Source of the DNA: Streptosporangium lutulentum
Lineage (GTDB): Bacteria; Actinomycetota; Actinomycetes; Streptosporangiales; Streptosporangiaceae
NCBI RefSeq assembly: GCF_030811455.1
Contig: NZ_JAUSQU010000001.1
Span: 682,001 to 746,000, forward strand
Reading direction: 5' to 3'
DNA: 64,000 bases
Shown: piece after piece, positions 9,612 through 18,756 of the stretch
How positions within the stretch are numbered: position 1 is the first letter of the stretch
Layout of the letters: each line of letters starts with the position of its first letter
Translations under genes and position numbers: made by a program
Notes under the pieces: generated by a model
Database searches by the model: none
Seen by the model: only the letters and a program-made list of their open reading frames with translations
What the model was told of the DNA's origin: nothing

Positions 9612-9720
9612 TCGCCGCGGTGGGCTCGGCGTCGCGCCCTTCGGCTCGGCGGACCCGCTCGCGCAGGTCGTTGTGGAGGACCAGGAGATCACCGTCTTGC
9701 CACCACCGGGTGAAGGCGGA
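9604..9720 (-). pseudogene. IS5-family transposase remnant
   Basis: Read leftwards from 9720 the bases give SAFTRWWQDGDLLVLHNDL followed by RERVRRAEGRDAEPTAAII. This is the signature middle of IS5-type DDE transposases, in which an FxxWxxDG helix precedes PxAAIIDSQ with the first catalytic Asp. Here the residue after AII reads Glu and the frame runs into the end of paralog C. Nothing convincing of the rest of the transposase is present. Upstream bases 9721-9800 may hold decayed N-terminal sequence in another frame (LLPERRDHGH), but this is weak. The rest of the 9612-10007 gap shows no gene. Confidence 0.65.
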
Positions 9721-10007
9721 TAGGCCGTGATGGGCCCTTCCACGTCGGCGCTGTGGCCGTGGTCCCGGCGTTCGGGCAGCAGCCTCCGCTCTGAGGGAGG
9801 GCGACGTGGCGCGCGTGATCGAGGCGGCCCGGACCTACGGGGTGAACTGAGGGCCGTGTTCGAGCCCGTGACCTCCATGATCTGCGAGTGCCTCGACAGC
9901 GATCACACTCACCAAGGGGGTCACGGGCCCTCCGAATCCGCGTGTTTCGCCGCCGGTCCGGTTGCCCGCCGAACCTGTTCGTGACGCACGCGAACATCAA
10001 TATTCCG

Positions 10008-13000
10008 CTAACTGACGTCCAATACCACGTCGACCCAGTAGTTGGTGGCTTGGAAGCTGTTAGTGGGGAAGGTGTTCACGGCACTGTAATTGTAGACACC
10101 GTTACCCCCTTCCGTGCCGTTTGCGAGCGCGAAGAGAGGCTCGTTCGTATACTGTGCGTTAAAATATGGGCGCGTTACCGAATAGCGGCCGGATGTCGTG
10201 TGATAGGAGGCGACGTAGGTTGTGTTCGCGGTCACCGCGACAGGTGTCGAGAAATTCACCTGTTGCCATCCGGATGCCGTCTCGTTGGTGAATGGAGCGC
10301 TCGCGAGCAACTGCCCTCCGCTCGTCCACAGACTTCCGACGTGGGTTCCGGTGTTCTGCTCGCCCTTGTAGAACCGAATAGCCCTGATCTTGCCACTCGT
10401 CAATGATCTGAATTTGACGCCGAGTGCCGCGGCCTGGTTGTCGGGCTGAGACTTGACCGCGGGGACAGCTGTGTCCTCCCACAGACTCCCGAACGGTATG
10501 AACATCACGTCGACCCAGTAGTTGGTGGCTTGAGAGCCGTTGGTCGGGAAAACATTCGATGCGCTGTACGCATAAACCCCGTTGGCTCCGTCTTCACCAT
10601 TCATCGGTGCGATGAGCGGGCCGTTCGTATATGGCTCGGCGAAGTATGACTTTGTTACCGAATAATGTCCCGACGGAGCCTGGTAGGAGACGACGTAGGT
10701 CGCGTTCGCGACCACCGTGACAGGTGTCGAGAAAGTCACCTGTTGCCATCCGGATGCCGTCTCGTTGGTGAAGGTCGCGCTCGCGATCAGCTGCCCGTCG
10801 CGCGTCCACAGACTTCCGACATGGGTTCCGGTGTTCTGTGCGCCCTTGTAAAATCGAACACCCGTGACAGTGCCGTCCACCAGCGGTTTGAACTTGACAC
10901 CGACCACGGTGGGCGAAGAATCCGACTGTGACGGAACCTCTGGAAACGTTTGGTCGTCCCATAGGCTTCTCGTCGGCACGAAGATCACGTCGACCCAGTA
11001 GTTGGTGGCCTGATAGGCATTGGTGGGGAAGGTGCTCGTCGCACTGTAGGCATAAACACCGTTGCCTCCTTCGGCATTCGCCAACGCCACGAACGGGCTG
11101 CTGCTGTACGGCTCATTGAAGTATGGACGTGTTACCGAATAACGTCCGGATGTCGTGTGATAGGAGGCGATGTAGGTCGTGTTGGCGGCGACCGTGACAG
11201 GTGTCGCGAAGTTCACCTGCTGCCATCCGCTTCCTGTCTCACCGGTGAATGTCGCTCTCGCCAGGAGTTGGCCGCTCGCGCTCCAGAGATTTCCGGTGTG
11301 CGTTCCCGTGTTGAGCGCGCCCTTGTAGAACCTGACACCTCTGATGACGCCCGCGTCCGTGGTACGGAATTTCACTCCGACTTCGACCGGTGCGGTGTCG
11401 GAGGACGAAGCCGTAACGGGTCCGGCGCTGGGAAGCCATATGGTGCATGCGTCACATGCCGTGGTGACGCTATATGTGATCGTGGTCGGAATCGGCTGGA
11501 GGTTACCGATGTCGTCAACCGCGCGGACCGCGATCATCGCGACCCCGGCCCTTGTCGGTGTCCAGCGGTACTGCCAGTTTTCACGGCCTGTCGCTGGAAA
11601 CCACCTGATGCCGCCGTCGACCGAGACCTCGACATCGGATACAACGCCGCCCCCGGTGTCGGCGGCCGTTCCCTGAATGATGACGGTCCTCAGCTCGGGC
11701 ACGGAGGTGTTGGCCGCCGGGCTCGTGATCGTCGATGTCGGAGGCGTGGTGTCCGTTGACGCCGTGGCCGGAACCAGGCCGGCCTGGAGGCTTGCGGGCT
11801 GGATTCCCATGTCGGCGAGAAGATTGACCGTCGCCTGCTGCATCCGGATGTCCGTGGGCGTGCCTGCCCGATCGTGAGTCGCATCCAGTCCCCACGACCA
11901 CTGGGTGGTTCCGGCGCCGAAGACAAGCGCGCCGCCTACGGCCCGGTAAAGTGTCAGGCGATGTATCGCGCTTCCGAGGTCGTACGTACTGCCGTAGTCG
12001 ATCAGATACTTGGACGCAAGGTTCGCGATTGTTTGGGAATACCTGGCCCGGCCGTTCGGCTCGAATCCATTGTTTGGTGAAACATCCCATTCGTAACCGA
12101 GCACTCCGTCGGGGAAGACGGCCGTCTGTCCCGGTGAAAGGTTCGCCACGGACGTGTTGCGCCAGAAGCGCATCTTGCTGTAATCGGCGGGAACGGTCAT
12201 CGCATCGTTGGAGACGCCGTTGACCCTGAACCACGAACCGGTCAGAGCGTTCTCCGGCCTTCCTCCGTCCGAGGGTGGAGAGAAGCGCGGGTCACGCCAG
12301 CTTCCCGTCCATTGGGTGTTCGGGTCGATCTTGGCGTTCGCCAACGTCTCTTTGTAGCAGGTGAGTGTCCGGTACGGAGTGGCCGACCCGTCGATGCTGC
12401 TCTCCCAGCGAGTTTTCCAAAAAACCTCGTTCCCAGAGAAGAAGGCCATGTTGACGCCGTTGTCCCGGGCATTCGAGCTGTTGCCACGCATGTCGTCGGA
12501 CCAATACTCGTCATGCCCGGAAGACATGAAGATCTTGTGTTCGAGCATTTCCGAGCCGCGCATCGCGGTGTCGACGTTGGTGGTGTAGCTGACGTCGTAG
12601 CCGTTGGCCTCGATCCACCTGATCATCGGATATTCGGAATTGAAGAACCAGCTTTCCGTCGAACCTTCGCAGCAGCTGAAGCCGCGCGTGGTGAACGGTC
12701 GGTTGTAGCTGACCTTGTAGGCTCGTCCACCGTCGTCGGAGGAGTAAAGGCTGCTGCCTCCATACTTGTTGTATGCCTGCCAGGTGGCGTCGGAGGTTTG
12801 CAGCAGGAGATCCGATCCGCCCTCGTCGTCTCGGACCACAAATATCATCTGGCTGACGCCGGTCGTCCCGTCTTCCCGGATCAGGTTCGCGATATAGACT
12901 CCGGAGACCATGGTGGCCGGCACGGCCCACGACGCGGATACGGCCCAGTTTCCGCAGTCAAGGAGTTTGGTTCCCGCGTCCCTCACGCAAACCGGCTGAT

Positions 13001-13715
13001 TCTGGGGCAAGGGAGCGGAAGGATTGATCGTGGTGATCTTTCGCGCGCCCATTCCGCCGTAGTATCCGATACGGTAAATATCCACGCGATAGTCGGTCGC
13101 CATGGTGTCCACCTTGAACTGTACGGTCTCCCCCCTGTTGACGCTCATCCGAGTCGCGTATCCCTGGATGTTGCTACTGCCGGCTCCGGGCACGTTCCAT
13201 TCGATGGACGGATTGCCGGGCAGGCTGTTCTCCAGGCAGATGACGGAGGTCGGCGGGCAGGCCTGGCGGGTCCCATGAGCGCGAGAGCCCGTGTTCGGGA
13301 CGGCCTCCCGCTTCCCCCGCCCGGCGTCCTCGTCACCGGGGTGGTCACGCGGGCCGAGCCGGGCGAGCGCCCGCTCCAGCGAGCGGCCCATGCGACGGTC
13401 CGGCGGCGATGGCGCCTGGATCTCCCCGGCACCGTGTTTGACGGATCGCTCCCGGTCCTGCCCTGCATCCGAACCGCGAGCCGGTTGCCCGCGCCCGCGG
13501 CCGGGGGTCACGTCCTGCCCGGCGAGCGGGGCCCCGTCACCGCGATGATGGCTCCCGGAGCTCTGTACGGTGACCCGCTCCTGCGAGGTGCCGGCGGCGG
13601 ATACCGGCATCCAGACGGTTCCGACCAGGTTGATCAGGGCAAGAGCGCCGGCCCCGAAGGTGAGTGGTCGCCATCTCGGCTTGCTCTTCCCCACATTGTT
13701 TGACCTCTCTGTCAT
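10008..13715 (-). CDS. Secreted N,N-dimethylformamidase-like protein with Ig-like and three DUF4082 domains
   Basis: This 1235-residue exported protein starts at ATG 13715 with GAGGAG seven bases upstream; an in-frame ATG at 13730 and the longer frame to 13805 lack this support. Residues 1-45 form a signal peptide (PLTFGAGALALINLVGTVW, then an Ala-rich cut site). A charged, low-complexity linker runs to about 150. Residues 165-640 resemble the large subunit of N,N-dimethylformamidase (IGYYGGMGARKI, SSGHDEYWSDDMR, FFSGNEVFWKTRWE). An Ig-like domain follows (about 650-755), then three DUF4082 beta-sandwich domains of 160 residues each (VGVKFR, GVRFYKG, NTGTH, SGWQQVNF, YWVDV). In this family the amidase-like domain is often found in surface proteins without proven amidase activity. 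The DUF4082 domains probably bind glycan or protein partners at the cell surface. Confidence 0.85.
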   Translation of the reverse strand: MTERSNNVGKSKPRWRPLTFGAGALALINLVGTVWMPVSAAGTSQERVTVQSSGSHHRGDGAPLAGQDVTPGRGRGQPARGSDAGQDRERSVKHGAGEIQAPSPPDRRMGRSLERALARLGPRDHPGDEDAGRGKREAVPNTGSRAHGTRQACPPTSVICLENSLPGNPSIEWNVPGAGSSNIQGYATRMSVNRGETVQFKVDTMATDYRVDIYRIGYYGGMGARKITTINPSAPLPQNQPVCVRDAGTKLLDCGNWAVSASWAVPATMVSGVYIANLIREDGTTGVSQMIFVVRDDEGGSDLLLQTSDATWQAYNKYGGSSLYSSDDGGRAYKVSYNRPFTTRGFSCCEGSTESWFFNSEYPMIRWIEANGYDVSYTTNVDTAMRGSEMLEHKIFMSSGHDEYWSDDMRGNSSNARDNGVNMAFFSGNEVFWKTRWESSIDGSATPYRTLTCYKETLANAKIDPNTQWTGSWRDPRFSPPSDGGRPENALTGSWFRVNGVSNDAMTVPADYSKMRFWRNTSVANLSPGQTAVFPDGVLGYEWDVSPNNGFEPNGRARYSQTIANLASKYLIDYGSTYDLGSAIHRLTLYRAVGGALVFGAGTTQWSWGLDATHDRAGTPTDIRMQQATVNLLADMGIQPASLQAGLVPATASTDTTPPTSTITSPAANTSVPELRTVIIQGTAADTGGGVVSDVEVSVDGGIRWFPATGRENWQYRWTPTRAGVAMIAVRAVDDIGNLQPIPTTITYSVTTACDACTIWLPSAGPVTASSSDTAPVEVGVKFRTTDAGVIRGVRFYKGALNTGTHTGNLWSASGQLLARATFTGETGSGWQQVNFATPVTVAANTTYIASYHTTSGRYSVTRPYFNEPYSSSPFVALANAEGGNGVYAYSATSTFPTNAYQATNYWVDVIFVPTRSLWDDQTFPEVPSQSDSSPTVVGVKFKPLVDGTVTGVRFYKGAQNTGTHVGSLWTRDGQLIASATFTNETASGWQQVTFSTPVTVVANATYVVSYQAPSGHYSVTKSYFAEPYTNGPLIAPMNGEDGANGVYAYSASNVFPTNGSQATNYWVDVMFIPFGSLWEDTAVPAVKSQPDNQAAALGVKFRSLTSGKIRAIRFYKGEQNTGTHVGSLWTSGGQLLASAPFTNETASGWQQVNFSTPVAVTANTTYVASYHTTSGRYSVTRPYFNAQYTNEPLFALANGTEGGNGVYNYSAVNTFPTNSFQATNYWVDVVLDVS
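10027..11440 (-). repeat. Three 480-bp tandem coding repeats (DUF4082)
   Basis: The block CGTCGACCCAGTAGTTGGTGG recurs, in full or nearly so, near 10027, 10507 and 10987, a period of 480 bases or 160 codons. Each unit encodes one DUF4082 domain. The same period appears in the unrelated secreted protein at 19785-21980. Confidence 0.9.
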
Positions 13716-14038
13716 ATGTGATCTCCTCATGGCGTCCTCTGCGGAAAGCCCCTCGGTCAGGCCGGAGCTGCAGATAAAAGGAAAATAATCATGCTCGGAC
13801 CCCAAGGGGAATTGCGCTTAAATATCGGCGATTTCTTTACAATGGGGGCGATTGATTTAGTTCCACATTAAGAGAGCATTTCAGGCAAAGGTCAAATTCG
13901 ACATCGCGAAATCTTGAGTAATGTGATTTGTGCGCTTTTGTCCTGTTGGGTCCGGTGGTTACGCCGCCTGTCGGCCCTCGGGTGGACCGATGCGATCTAA
14001 GGCTTACGTAATGGATTGCCAAGGAGCGAGGGCGCAAC
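13716..14038. promoter_or_regulatory. Divergent promoter region, secreted protein / wecE
   Basis: These 323 bases separate the leftward secreted-protein gene from the rightward aminotransferase. The ribosome site of the left gene is at 13722-13727. Bases 13790-13930 are A+T-rich for this genome and contain no supported gene, as expected of back-to-back promoters. Confidence 0.45.
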
Positions 14039-15229
14039 GTGTGTCGTCCGGTCCCTTTGTTGTTCACTTTGGCCGTGAATGTAACCGATCCGAAGACGAT
14101 TCCCTTCAATCGAGCACATATCTCGACAAATGAGCTTGATTACCTCATGGAGGCTGTGCGCGGGCGAGCCACCCGCGGAGACGGGCCGTTCACTCGGAGA
14201 GCCTCCGATCTCCTCGGGAAGATCACCGGGGCGAGCCAGGTGCTGCTGACCACCTCCTGCACCCACGCGCTGGAGATGTCGGCGATCCTGCTCGATCTTC
14301 AGGCCGGTGACGAGGTGATCATGCCGTCGTTCACCTTCATGTCGACGGCCAACGCCTATGCCCTCCGAGGGGCGGTCCCGGTCTTCGTCGACTGCAGGCC
14401 CGACACTCTCAACGTGGACGAGCGGATGATCGAAGCCGCGATCACCGATCGCACCCGAGCCGTCGTGGTCGTTCACTACGCGGGCATCGCGTGCGCGATG
14501 AAGGAGATCGACGAACTCTGCGAGCGGTATGGCCTTGCCCTCATAGAGGACAACGCGCATGGCCTGGGAGGGTTCTACCGAGACCGGCCGCTTGGATCAT
14601 TTGGCCGCATGGCCGCGCAGAGCTTCCACGAGACGAAGAACGTGCAGTGCGGGGAGGGCGGAGCGCTGCTCCTGAACGATGTCGGCCTCGCCTCGCGTGC
14701 CGAGATCATCCGGGAGAAGGGCACCGACCGCAGCCGGTTCTTCCGCGGGCAGGTGGACAAGTATCGGTGGGTCGACATCGGCTCCAGCTACCTGCCCTCC
14801 GACGTGCTCGCCGCGCAGCTGACCTCCCAGCTGGAGGACTTCGACGCGATCCAGCTCCGGCGCCACGCCGGGTGGAGCGCCTACCACGAGGGCCTGGCGG
14901 AGTGGTCGGCGAGCAACGGGGTCCTTCGTCCAGTGGTCCCGGACGGCTGCGAGCACCCGGCCCACCTGTACTACCTGCTCCTGCCCGACCTGGGCAACCG
15001 CCAGGAGTTCATCCGCCACCTCGCCGCCCGGGGCGTGCAGGCGGCGTTCCACTACCAGCCTCTGCACTCCGCGCCCGCGGGCCTGCGGTTCGGGCGGGTC
15101 GCGCCGGGCGGCTGCCCGGTCACCGAGGAGATCGCCGACCGTCTCGTACGGCTTCCGCTCTTCGCCGATCTGGACGAGGCCGGGGTGGCGCGCGTGATCG
15201 ACGCGGTCCAGGCCTACGAGGTGATCTGA
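14039..15229 (+). CDS. wecE: dTDP-4-amino-4,6-dideoxygalactose transaminase (WecE/RffA type)
   Basis: This 396-residue PLP enzyme of the DegT/DnrJ/EryC1 group would aminate dTDP-4-keto-6-deoxyglucose at C4, giving dTDP-Fuc4N. Family features are IPFNRAHIS at the start, TTSCTHALEMSA, EDNAHGLGGFYR, and SFHETKNVQCGEGGAL with the Schiff-base Lys. The last motif is characteristic of WecE rather than of general DegT enzymes. GTG 14039 has GAGGG six bases upstream; GTG 14075 (NVTDPKT) would give a length closer to E. coli WecE. Its stop overlaps the ATG of the acetyltransferase (TGATG). RmlA and RmlB, which make its substrate, are encoded 2.5 kb downstream. Confidence 0.88.
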   Translation: MCRPVPLLFTLAVNVTDPKTIPFNRAHISTNELDYLMEAVRGRATRGDGPFTRRASDLLGKITGASQVLLTTSCTHALEMSAILLDLQAGDEVIMPSFTFMSTANAYALRGAVPVFVDCRPDTLNVDERMIEAAITDRTRAVVVVHYAGIACAMKEIDELCERYGLALIEDNAHGLGGFYRDRPLGSFGRMAAQSFHETKNVQCGEGGALLLNDVGLASRAEIIREKGTDRSRFFRGQVDKYRWVDIGSSYLPSDVLAAQLTSQLEDFDAIQLRRHAGWSAYHEGLAEWSASNGVLRPVVPDGCEHPAHLYYLLLPDLGNRQEFIRHLAARGVQAAFHYQPLHSAPAGLRFGRVAPGGCPVTEEIADRLVRLPLFADLDEAGVARVIDAVQAYEVI

Positions 15230-16038
15230 TGGGTTTCGACGACGTGACCGGGGCGCGGGCCGTACGGGCTGTGGAGTCGCCTCTGGAGTCCGCCCGATTC
15301 GGCAGGACGGTGGAGCGTCTCACCGTCCCGGCGGACTCAGGGGCGTCGTTCTCCGAGGTCCGCGAGGCGATCCTGGATTCGGCGGCGGACGTCGTCGTGC
15401 TCCGCTACCCGGCCGAGCACGTCGGCTGGTTCGCGCGGCTGACGTGCCTCGGCCGGACCGCGGTGTTCGCCGACTCCCTGGTGTACTGGCGGCTGCACGC
15501 CGGAAAGGGCCATGCGCCCGAACCGTCGGCGGACCTGCGGGTGACAGGGCTGGCCGCTCCCACCACGGTGCGGAAACTGGTCTCGTCCGTCTTCGGCGCG
15601 TACGGCAACCACTATCTGGCCAACCCTCTCCTCGACCCCGACGCGGCGCTGGCGGGCTACCGGGAATGGGCCCTGCGCTCGGCCGCCGAGGACGGATGCC
15701 TGGCGCTGGAGTGCCGGGGCGTGGCGGGGGAGGAGCCGCAGATGGCAGGCCTGGCCACCCTTGAGGAGGGGACCCGGACGGAGATCCTGCTCGCGGGCGT
15801 GATCTCCGAGTTGCAGGGACGCGGCCTCTACGCCCACCTGCTGAAGGCGGTCGAGGACCGCACGCTGGCGCGCGGCGCGGCGGAGGTCGTCATCTCCACG
15901 CAGGGGCACAACACGCGGGTACAGCGGGCGTGGGCGAGGTACGGCTTCGAGCCGGTGCTGACCCTGCTCACGGTTCATCTGGTCCGGAGCCCGCTGCCGC
16001 GTGAGCGGGACCCGTCCCCGCCCGCGCGGGAACGCTAG
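15229..16038 (+). CDS. GNAT N-acetyltransferase, WecD/RffC-like
   Basis: This 269-residue protein starts at the ATG that overlaps the wecE stop. The C-terminal half is a GNAT fold with the acetyl-CoA loop QGRGLYAHLL and a following NTRVQRAWARYGFEP helix; the N-terminal half resembles the substrate-shaping domain of WecD (AFGAYGNHYLANPLL). Position and architecture point to acetylation of dTDP-Fuc4N to dTDP-Fuc4NAc in the cytoplasm. Its last 71 bases overlap the 3' end of the convergent GT2 gene. The acceptor specificity is inferred from coupling to wecE. Confidence 0.78.
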   Translation: MGFDDVTGARAVRAVESPLESARFGRTVERLTVPADSGASFSEVREAILDSAADVVVLRYPAEHVGWFARLTCLGRTAVFADSLVYWRLHAGKGHAPEPSADLRVTGLAAPTTVRKLVSSVFGAYGNHYLANPLLDPDAALAGYREWALRSAAEDGCLALECRGVAGEEPQMAGLATLEEGTRTEILLAGVISELQGRGLYAHLLKAVEDRTLARGAAEVVISTQGHNTRVQRAWARYGFEPVLTLLTVHLVRSPLPRERDPSPPARER

Positions 16039-16993
16039 GCTCGCCGTGCTTCCGTGGAACGGCGTCGTCCGGCGACCCGGCGCGCTCGCACACCACGTAC
16101 GTCGGCCGGCCCATGCCGTCACCGTGGATGCGGCCGATGTATTCGCCGAGGACACCGATCGACATCAGCTGGGCGGACGAGAACAGCGCGACCATCGAGG
16201 CCACGGTGGTGAACCCGGCGACAGTGGTGTCGCCCGTGGCGAAGCGCCACAGGACCATGCCGCCCAGCAGCAGGCCGACGACGCCGGCGGCGAATCCGAA
16301 GTAGCTGGCCGCGCGCAGCGGGGCCGTGCTGTAGCCGACGAGCATGTTCACCGCATGCCGGACCAGCAGGCGCGCGGAGTAGTTCGACCTGCCGTGGCAG
16401 CGCTCTTCCATGCGCACCCCGACCGAGCCCACCTGGGTGGTGGTCCACGACAGGGCCACGTCGATCGACGCGTGCGGCCCGGTGAGTCCCTCGAACCCGT
16501 CGCGCAGGCGTGTCCGGAAGGCGCGGAACGCACTGATTTCGCGGGCGCCGCGAATACCCAGCGCGCCGGCCATCCCGGCCTTCACCGAGCGGGACGCCAG
16601 GTTGCGCAGGAACCCGTGCTCCTCGTCGTGCGGAACGCCGTACACCAGGTCCAGTCGTTCGCCTTCCAGGGTGGCCAGCAGCAGGGGGATCTGCTCCGGC
16701 GGGTGCTGCAGGTCGTCGTCCATGGTGACGACCACCTCCAACCCCGCCTCCCTGATGCCGGCGGCCAGCGCGTTGTGCTGGCCGTAGTTGCGGGACAGGC
16801 GGACGGCGCGGACGGCGTCGATCCGCCGGGCCAGTTCGGCGGCCACCTCCCAGGTCCCGTCAGGGCTGCCGTCGACGACGAGGATCACCTCGTGACGGGC
16901 GGACACCTCGCGCAGGACCGGCATGAGCCGCTCCATCAGCGTCGGAAGGGTCTGCGCGGAGCGGTAACACGGAATGACCACCGACACCGACAT
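15968..16993 (-). CDS. Polyprenyl-phosphate glycosyltransferase, family GT2 (DPM1/GtrB/ArnC-like)
   Basis: This 341-residue enzyme begins MSVSVVIPCYRS. The GT-A core has VVDGSPDGTWE and the metal-binding MDDDLQHPPEQIP, followed by an EERCHGRSNYS loop and two C-terminal membrane helices (AASYFGFAAGVVGLLLGGMV and VASMVALFSSAQLMSIGVLG). This is the layout of enzymes that load a sugar onto undecaprenyl or decaprenyl phosphate. ATG 16993 follows GGGGGA; ATG 17008 would add five residues. It is divergent from a gtrA-like gene, which encodes the usual partner. The 3' end overlaps the convergent acetyltransferase gene by 71 bases. The transferred sugar is unknown. Confidence 0.87.
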   Translation of the reverse strand: MSVSVVIPCYRSAQTLPTLMERLMPVLREVSARHEVILVVDGSPDGTWEVAAELARRIDAVRAVRLSRNYGQHNALAAGIREAGLEVVVTMDDDLQHPPEQIPLLLATLEGERLDLVYGVPHDEEHGFLRNLASRSVKAGMAGALGIRGAREISAFRAFRTRLRDGFEGLTGPHASIDVALSWTTTQVGSVGVRMEERCHGRSNYSARLLVRHAVNMLVGYSTAPLRAASYFGFAAGVVGLLLGGMVLWRFATGDTTVAGFTTVASMVALFSSAQLMSIGVLGEYIGRIHGDGMGRPTYVVCERAGSPDDAVPRKHGEPSVPARAGTGPAHAAAGSGPDEP

Positions 16994-17018
16994 TAATCCC
17001 CCGATCATTTCTACGGGA

Positions 17019-17034
17019 CGGATGAAATCATCCG
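17019..17034. promoter_or_regulatory. 16-bp palindrome between GT2 and gtrA
   Basis: CGGATGA-AA-TCATCCG is a perfect 7-bp inverted repeat in the 77-bp region from which the GT2 and gtrA-like genes diverge. A shared operator is likely; the regulator is unknown. Confidence 0.45.
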
Positions 17035-17070
17035 GCCCGCCTCGTGATCACGATCCGGAGTGACCGTAAC

Positions 17071-17535
17071 ATGGTTGAAGTAGAAAGCCGAGCAAAGCGC
17101 GGCAGGGATTCATATTCCGGGCGTCTGGCTCTGTTCTCGGCTCTTGGTGGACACCGCATCACATATCTGATGGCCGGCGCCATGACGGCCGTCGTCTATT
17201 ACTGTCTCCTGGGCCTAGGATTGGTGGTCGCGAAGGATGCGGTTCCCTATCTTTTCCTGGTCGTGGCCTGCCATTTGATCACCGTAGTGATCGTTTACCC
17301 GTGGTACAGGCTGGTGGTGTTCCCCACCTCCGGGACGTCCTGGATCGTTGGCTACCTGCGGTTCTACGCGGTGGGCCTGAGCTTCCTCGGAGCGTCGCTG
17401 GCTGGACTCCCGCTTTTAGTAGAATTGGCCGGAATTCCGCTCATGATGGCGCAGGGGCTGATAATAATCGCGAGCCCTCCGCTGAGTTACGCGGCGCACA
17501 GGGCGTGGACGTTTCGTGACCACGAAAAGCCGTGA
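17071..17535 (+). CDS. GtrA-family membrane protein
   Basis: This 154-residue protein has four hydrophobic helices (ITYLMAGAMTAVVYYCLLGLGL onward) and a closing YAAHRAWTFRDHE, the conserved end of GtrA proteins. GtrA members are thought to flip polyprenyl-phosphate sugars across the membrane for use by outer-face transferases. ATG 17071 has GGAG ten bases upstream; GTG 17044 would add nine residues. It is divergently paired with the GT2 gene. Confidence 0.82.
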   Translation: MVEVESRAKRGRDSYSGRLALFSALGGHRITYLMAGAMTAVVYYCLLGLGLVVAKDAVPYLFLVVACHLITVVIVYPWYRLVVFPTSGTSWIVGYLRFYAVGLSFLGASLAGLPLLVELAGIPLMMAQGLIIIASPPLSYAAHRAWTFRDHEKP

Positions 17536-17688
17536 AACGGTCGCGGAAGTCTCTTGGGCCGGAAATATGCCGCACGTTCTTCGTCAAGGGCACCGCGGCG
17601 AAGGGCCATGGATATGGGGCCCACATAAACTCGGGCGAACGGGTGACTGTCGCGGTCATGCGTTCCCCGGCGAAAGGATCAAAAAAGC

Positions 17689-18756
17689 ATGAAAGCACTC
17701 GTTCTGGTAGGGGGAAAGGGGACGAGGCTGCGTCCGCTGACCCACACTTCGGCGAAACAGCTGGTCCCCGTCGCCAACAAGCCCGTGCTCTTCTACGGGC
17801 TGGAGGCGATCCGCGACGCCGGCATCACCACTGTCGGCCTCATCGTCGGCGACACGGCGGAAGAGGTTCGCGAGGCCGTCGGCGACGGCTCGCGGTTCGG
17901 CCTCGACGTCACCTACATCCGGCAGGAGGCCCCTCTTGGGCTGGCGCACTGCGTCCTGATCGCCGCGGAGTTCCTCGCCGACGAGCCGTTCGTGATGTAT
18001 CTGGGTGACAACTTCCTGGTGGACGGTATCACCGAGCTGGTGGACGCCTTCCGCCGGTCCGACTATGACGCGCAGATCCTGCTCACCAGGGTCGCCGAAC
18101 CGCAGTTCTACGGAGTGGCCGAGCTCGGGCCGGAAGGCGAGATCCTCGGGCTGGAGGAGAAGCCGGAGCATCCGCGCAGTGACCTCGCGATCGTCGGGGT
18201 CTACATCTTCTCCCCGGCCGTTCATGCGGCTGTCCGGGCGATCAGGCCGTCCGCGCGCGGCGAGTTGGAGATCACGGATGCCATCACGTGGCTCATCGAC
18301 AACGGCTCCAGCGTTCACTCGCATCTCGTCGACGGCTACTGGAAGGACACCGGGCGCCTGCAGGACATGCTGGAGTGCAACCGCATCGTCCTCGAACGCG
18401 TCGAGCCCGACATCAGGGGCACCGTGGACGGCCTGAGCGAGATCACCGGGCGGGTCGTCGTCGAGCCGGGCGCGGTGGTGGAGAACTCGGTCCTCCGCGG
18501 GCCGATCGTGATCGGGGCGGATACCAAGATCCTTTCCTCCTATGTCGGCCCGTTCACCTCGATCGGCTCCGGCTGTCTCGTCGACGGTGCCGAGATCGAA
18601 TACTCCATCGTGCTCGACGGCTCCTCCGTGCGGGGTGTCTCGCGCGTCGCGCACTCCCTGATCGGGCGTAACGTCGAGGTCAGCCGCGCGGCCGGGGTGT
18701 CGAACACGCACGAGCTCATGGTGGGCGACCACAGCAGGATCCAGGTGCGCGCATGA
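17689..18756 (+). CDS. rmlA: Glucose-1-phosphate thymidylyltransferase
   Basis: This 355-residue enzyme makes dTDP-glucose from glucose-1-phosphate and dTTP. The N-terminal signature GGKGTRLRPLTHTSAKQLVP holds the nucleotide-binding and catalytic residues, with EAPLGLAHCV and YLGDNFL downstream. It is of the long type seen in antibiotic and actinomycete sugar clusters (StrD-like): after about residue 240 it carries a left-handed beta-helix of hexapeptide-like repeats (RVVVEPGAVVENSVLRGPIVIG). AAAGGA lies ten bases before the ATG. Its stop overlaps the rmlB start by four bases (ATGA). Confidence 0.92.
   Translation: MKALVLVGGKGTRLRPLTHTSAKQLVPVANKPVLFYGLEAIRDAGITTVGLIVGDTAEEVREAVGDGSRFGLDVTYIRQEAPLGLAHCVLIAAEFLADEPFVMYLGDNFLVDGITELVDAFRRSDYDAQILLTRVAEPQFYGVAELGPEGEILGLEEKPEHPRSDLAIVGVYIFSPAVHAAVRAIRPSARGELEITDAITWLIDNGSSVHSHLVDGYWKDTGRLQDMLECNRIVLERVEPDIRGTVDGLSEITGRVVVEPGAVVENSVLRGPIVIGADTKILSSYVGPFTSIGSGCLVDGAEIEYSIVLDGSSVRGVSRVAHSLIGRNVEVSRAAGVSNTHELMVGDHSRIQVRA

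Noticed and set aside
9776-9850. Plus-strand tail reading EGDVARVIEAARTYGVN
   Set aside because: It resembles the C-terminus of an aminotransferase or cupin, but is too short to assign and no upstream match was found.
10027-11440. Regular repeats considered as a CRISPR array
   Set aside because: The 480-base period, coding phase and protein domain match show tandem DUF4082 domains.
13837-14109. Minus-strand 90-codon frame in the wecE upstream region
   Set aside because: Overlaps the divergent promoter and the start of wecE and has no recognisable pattern.
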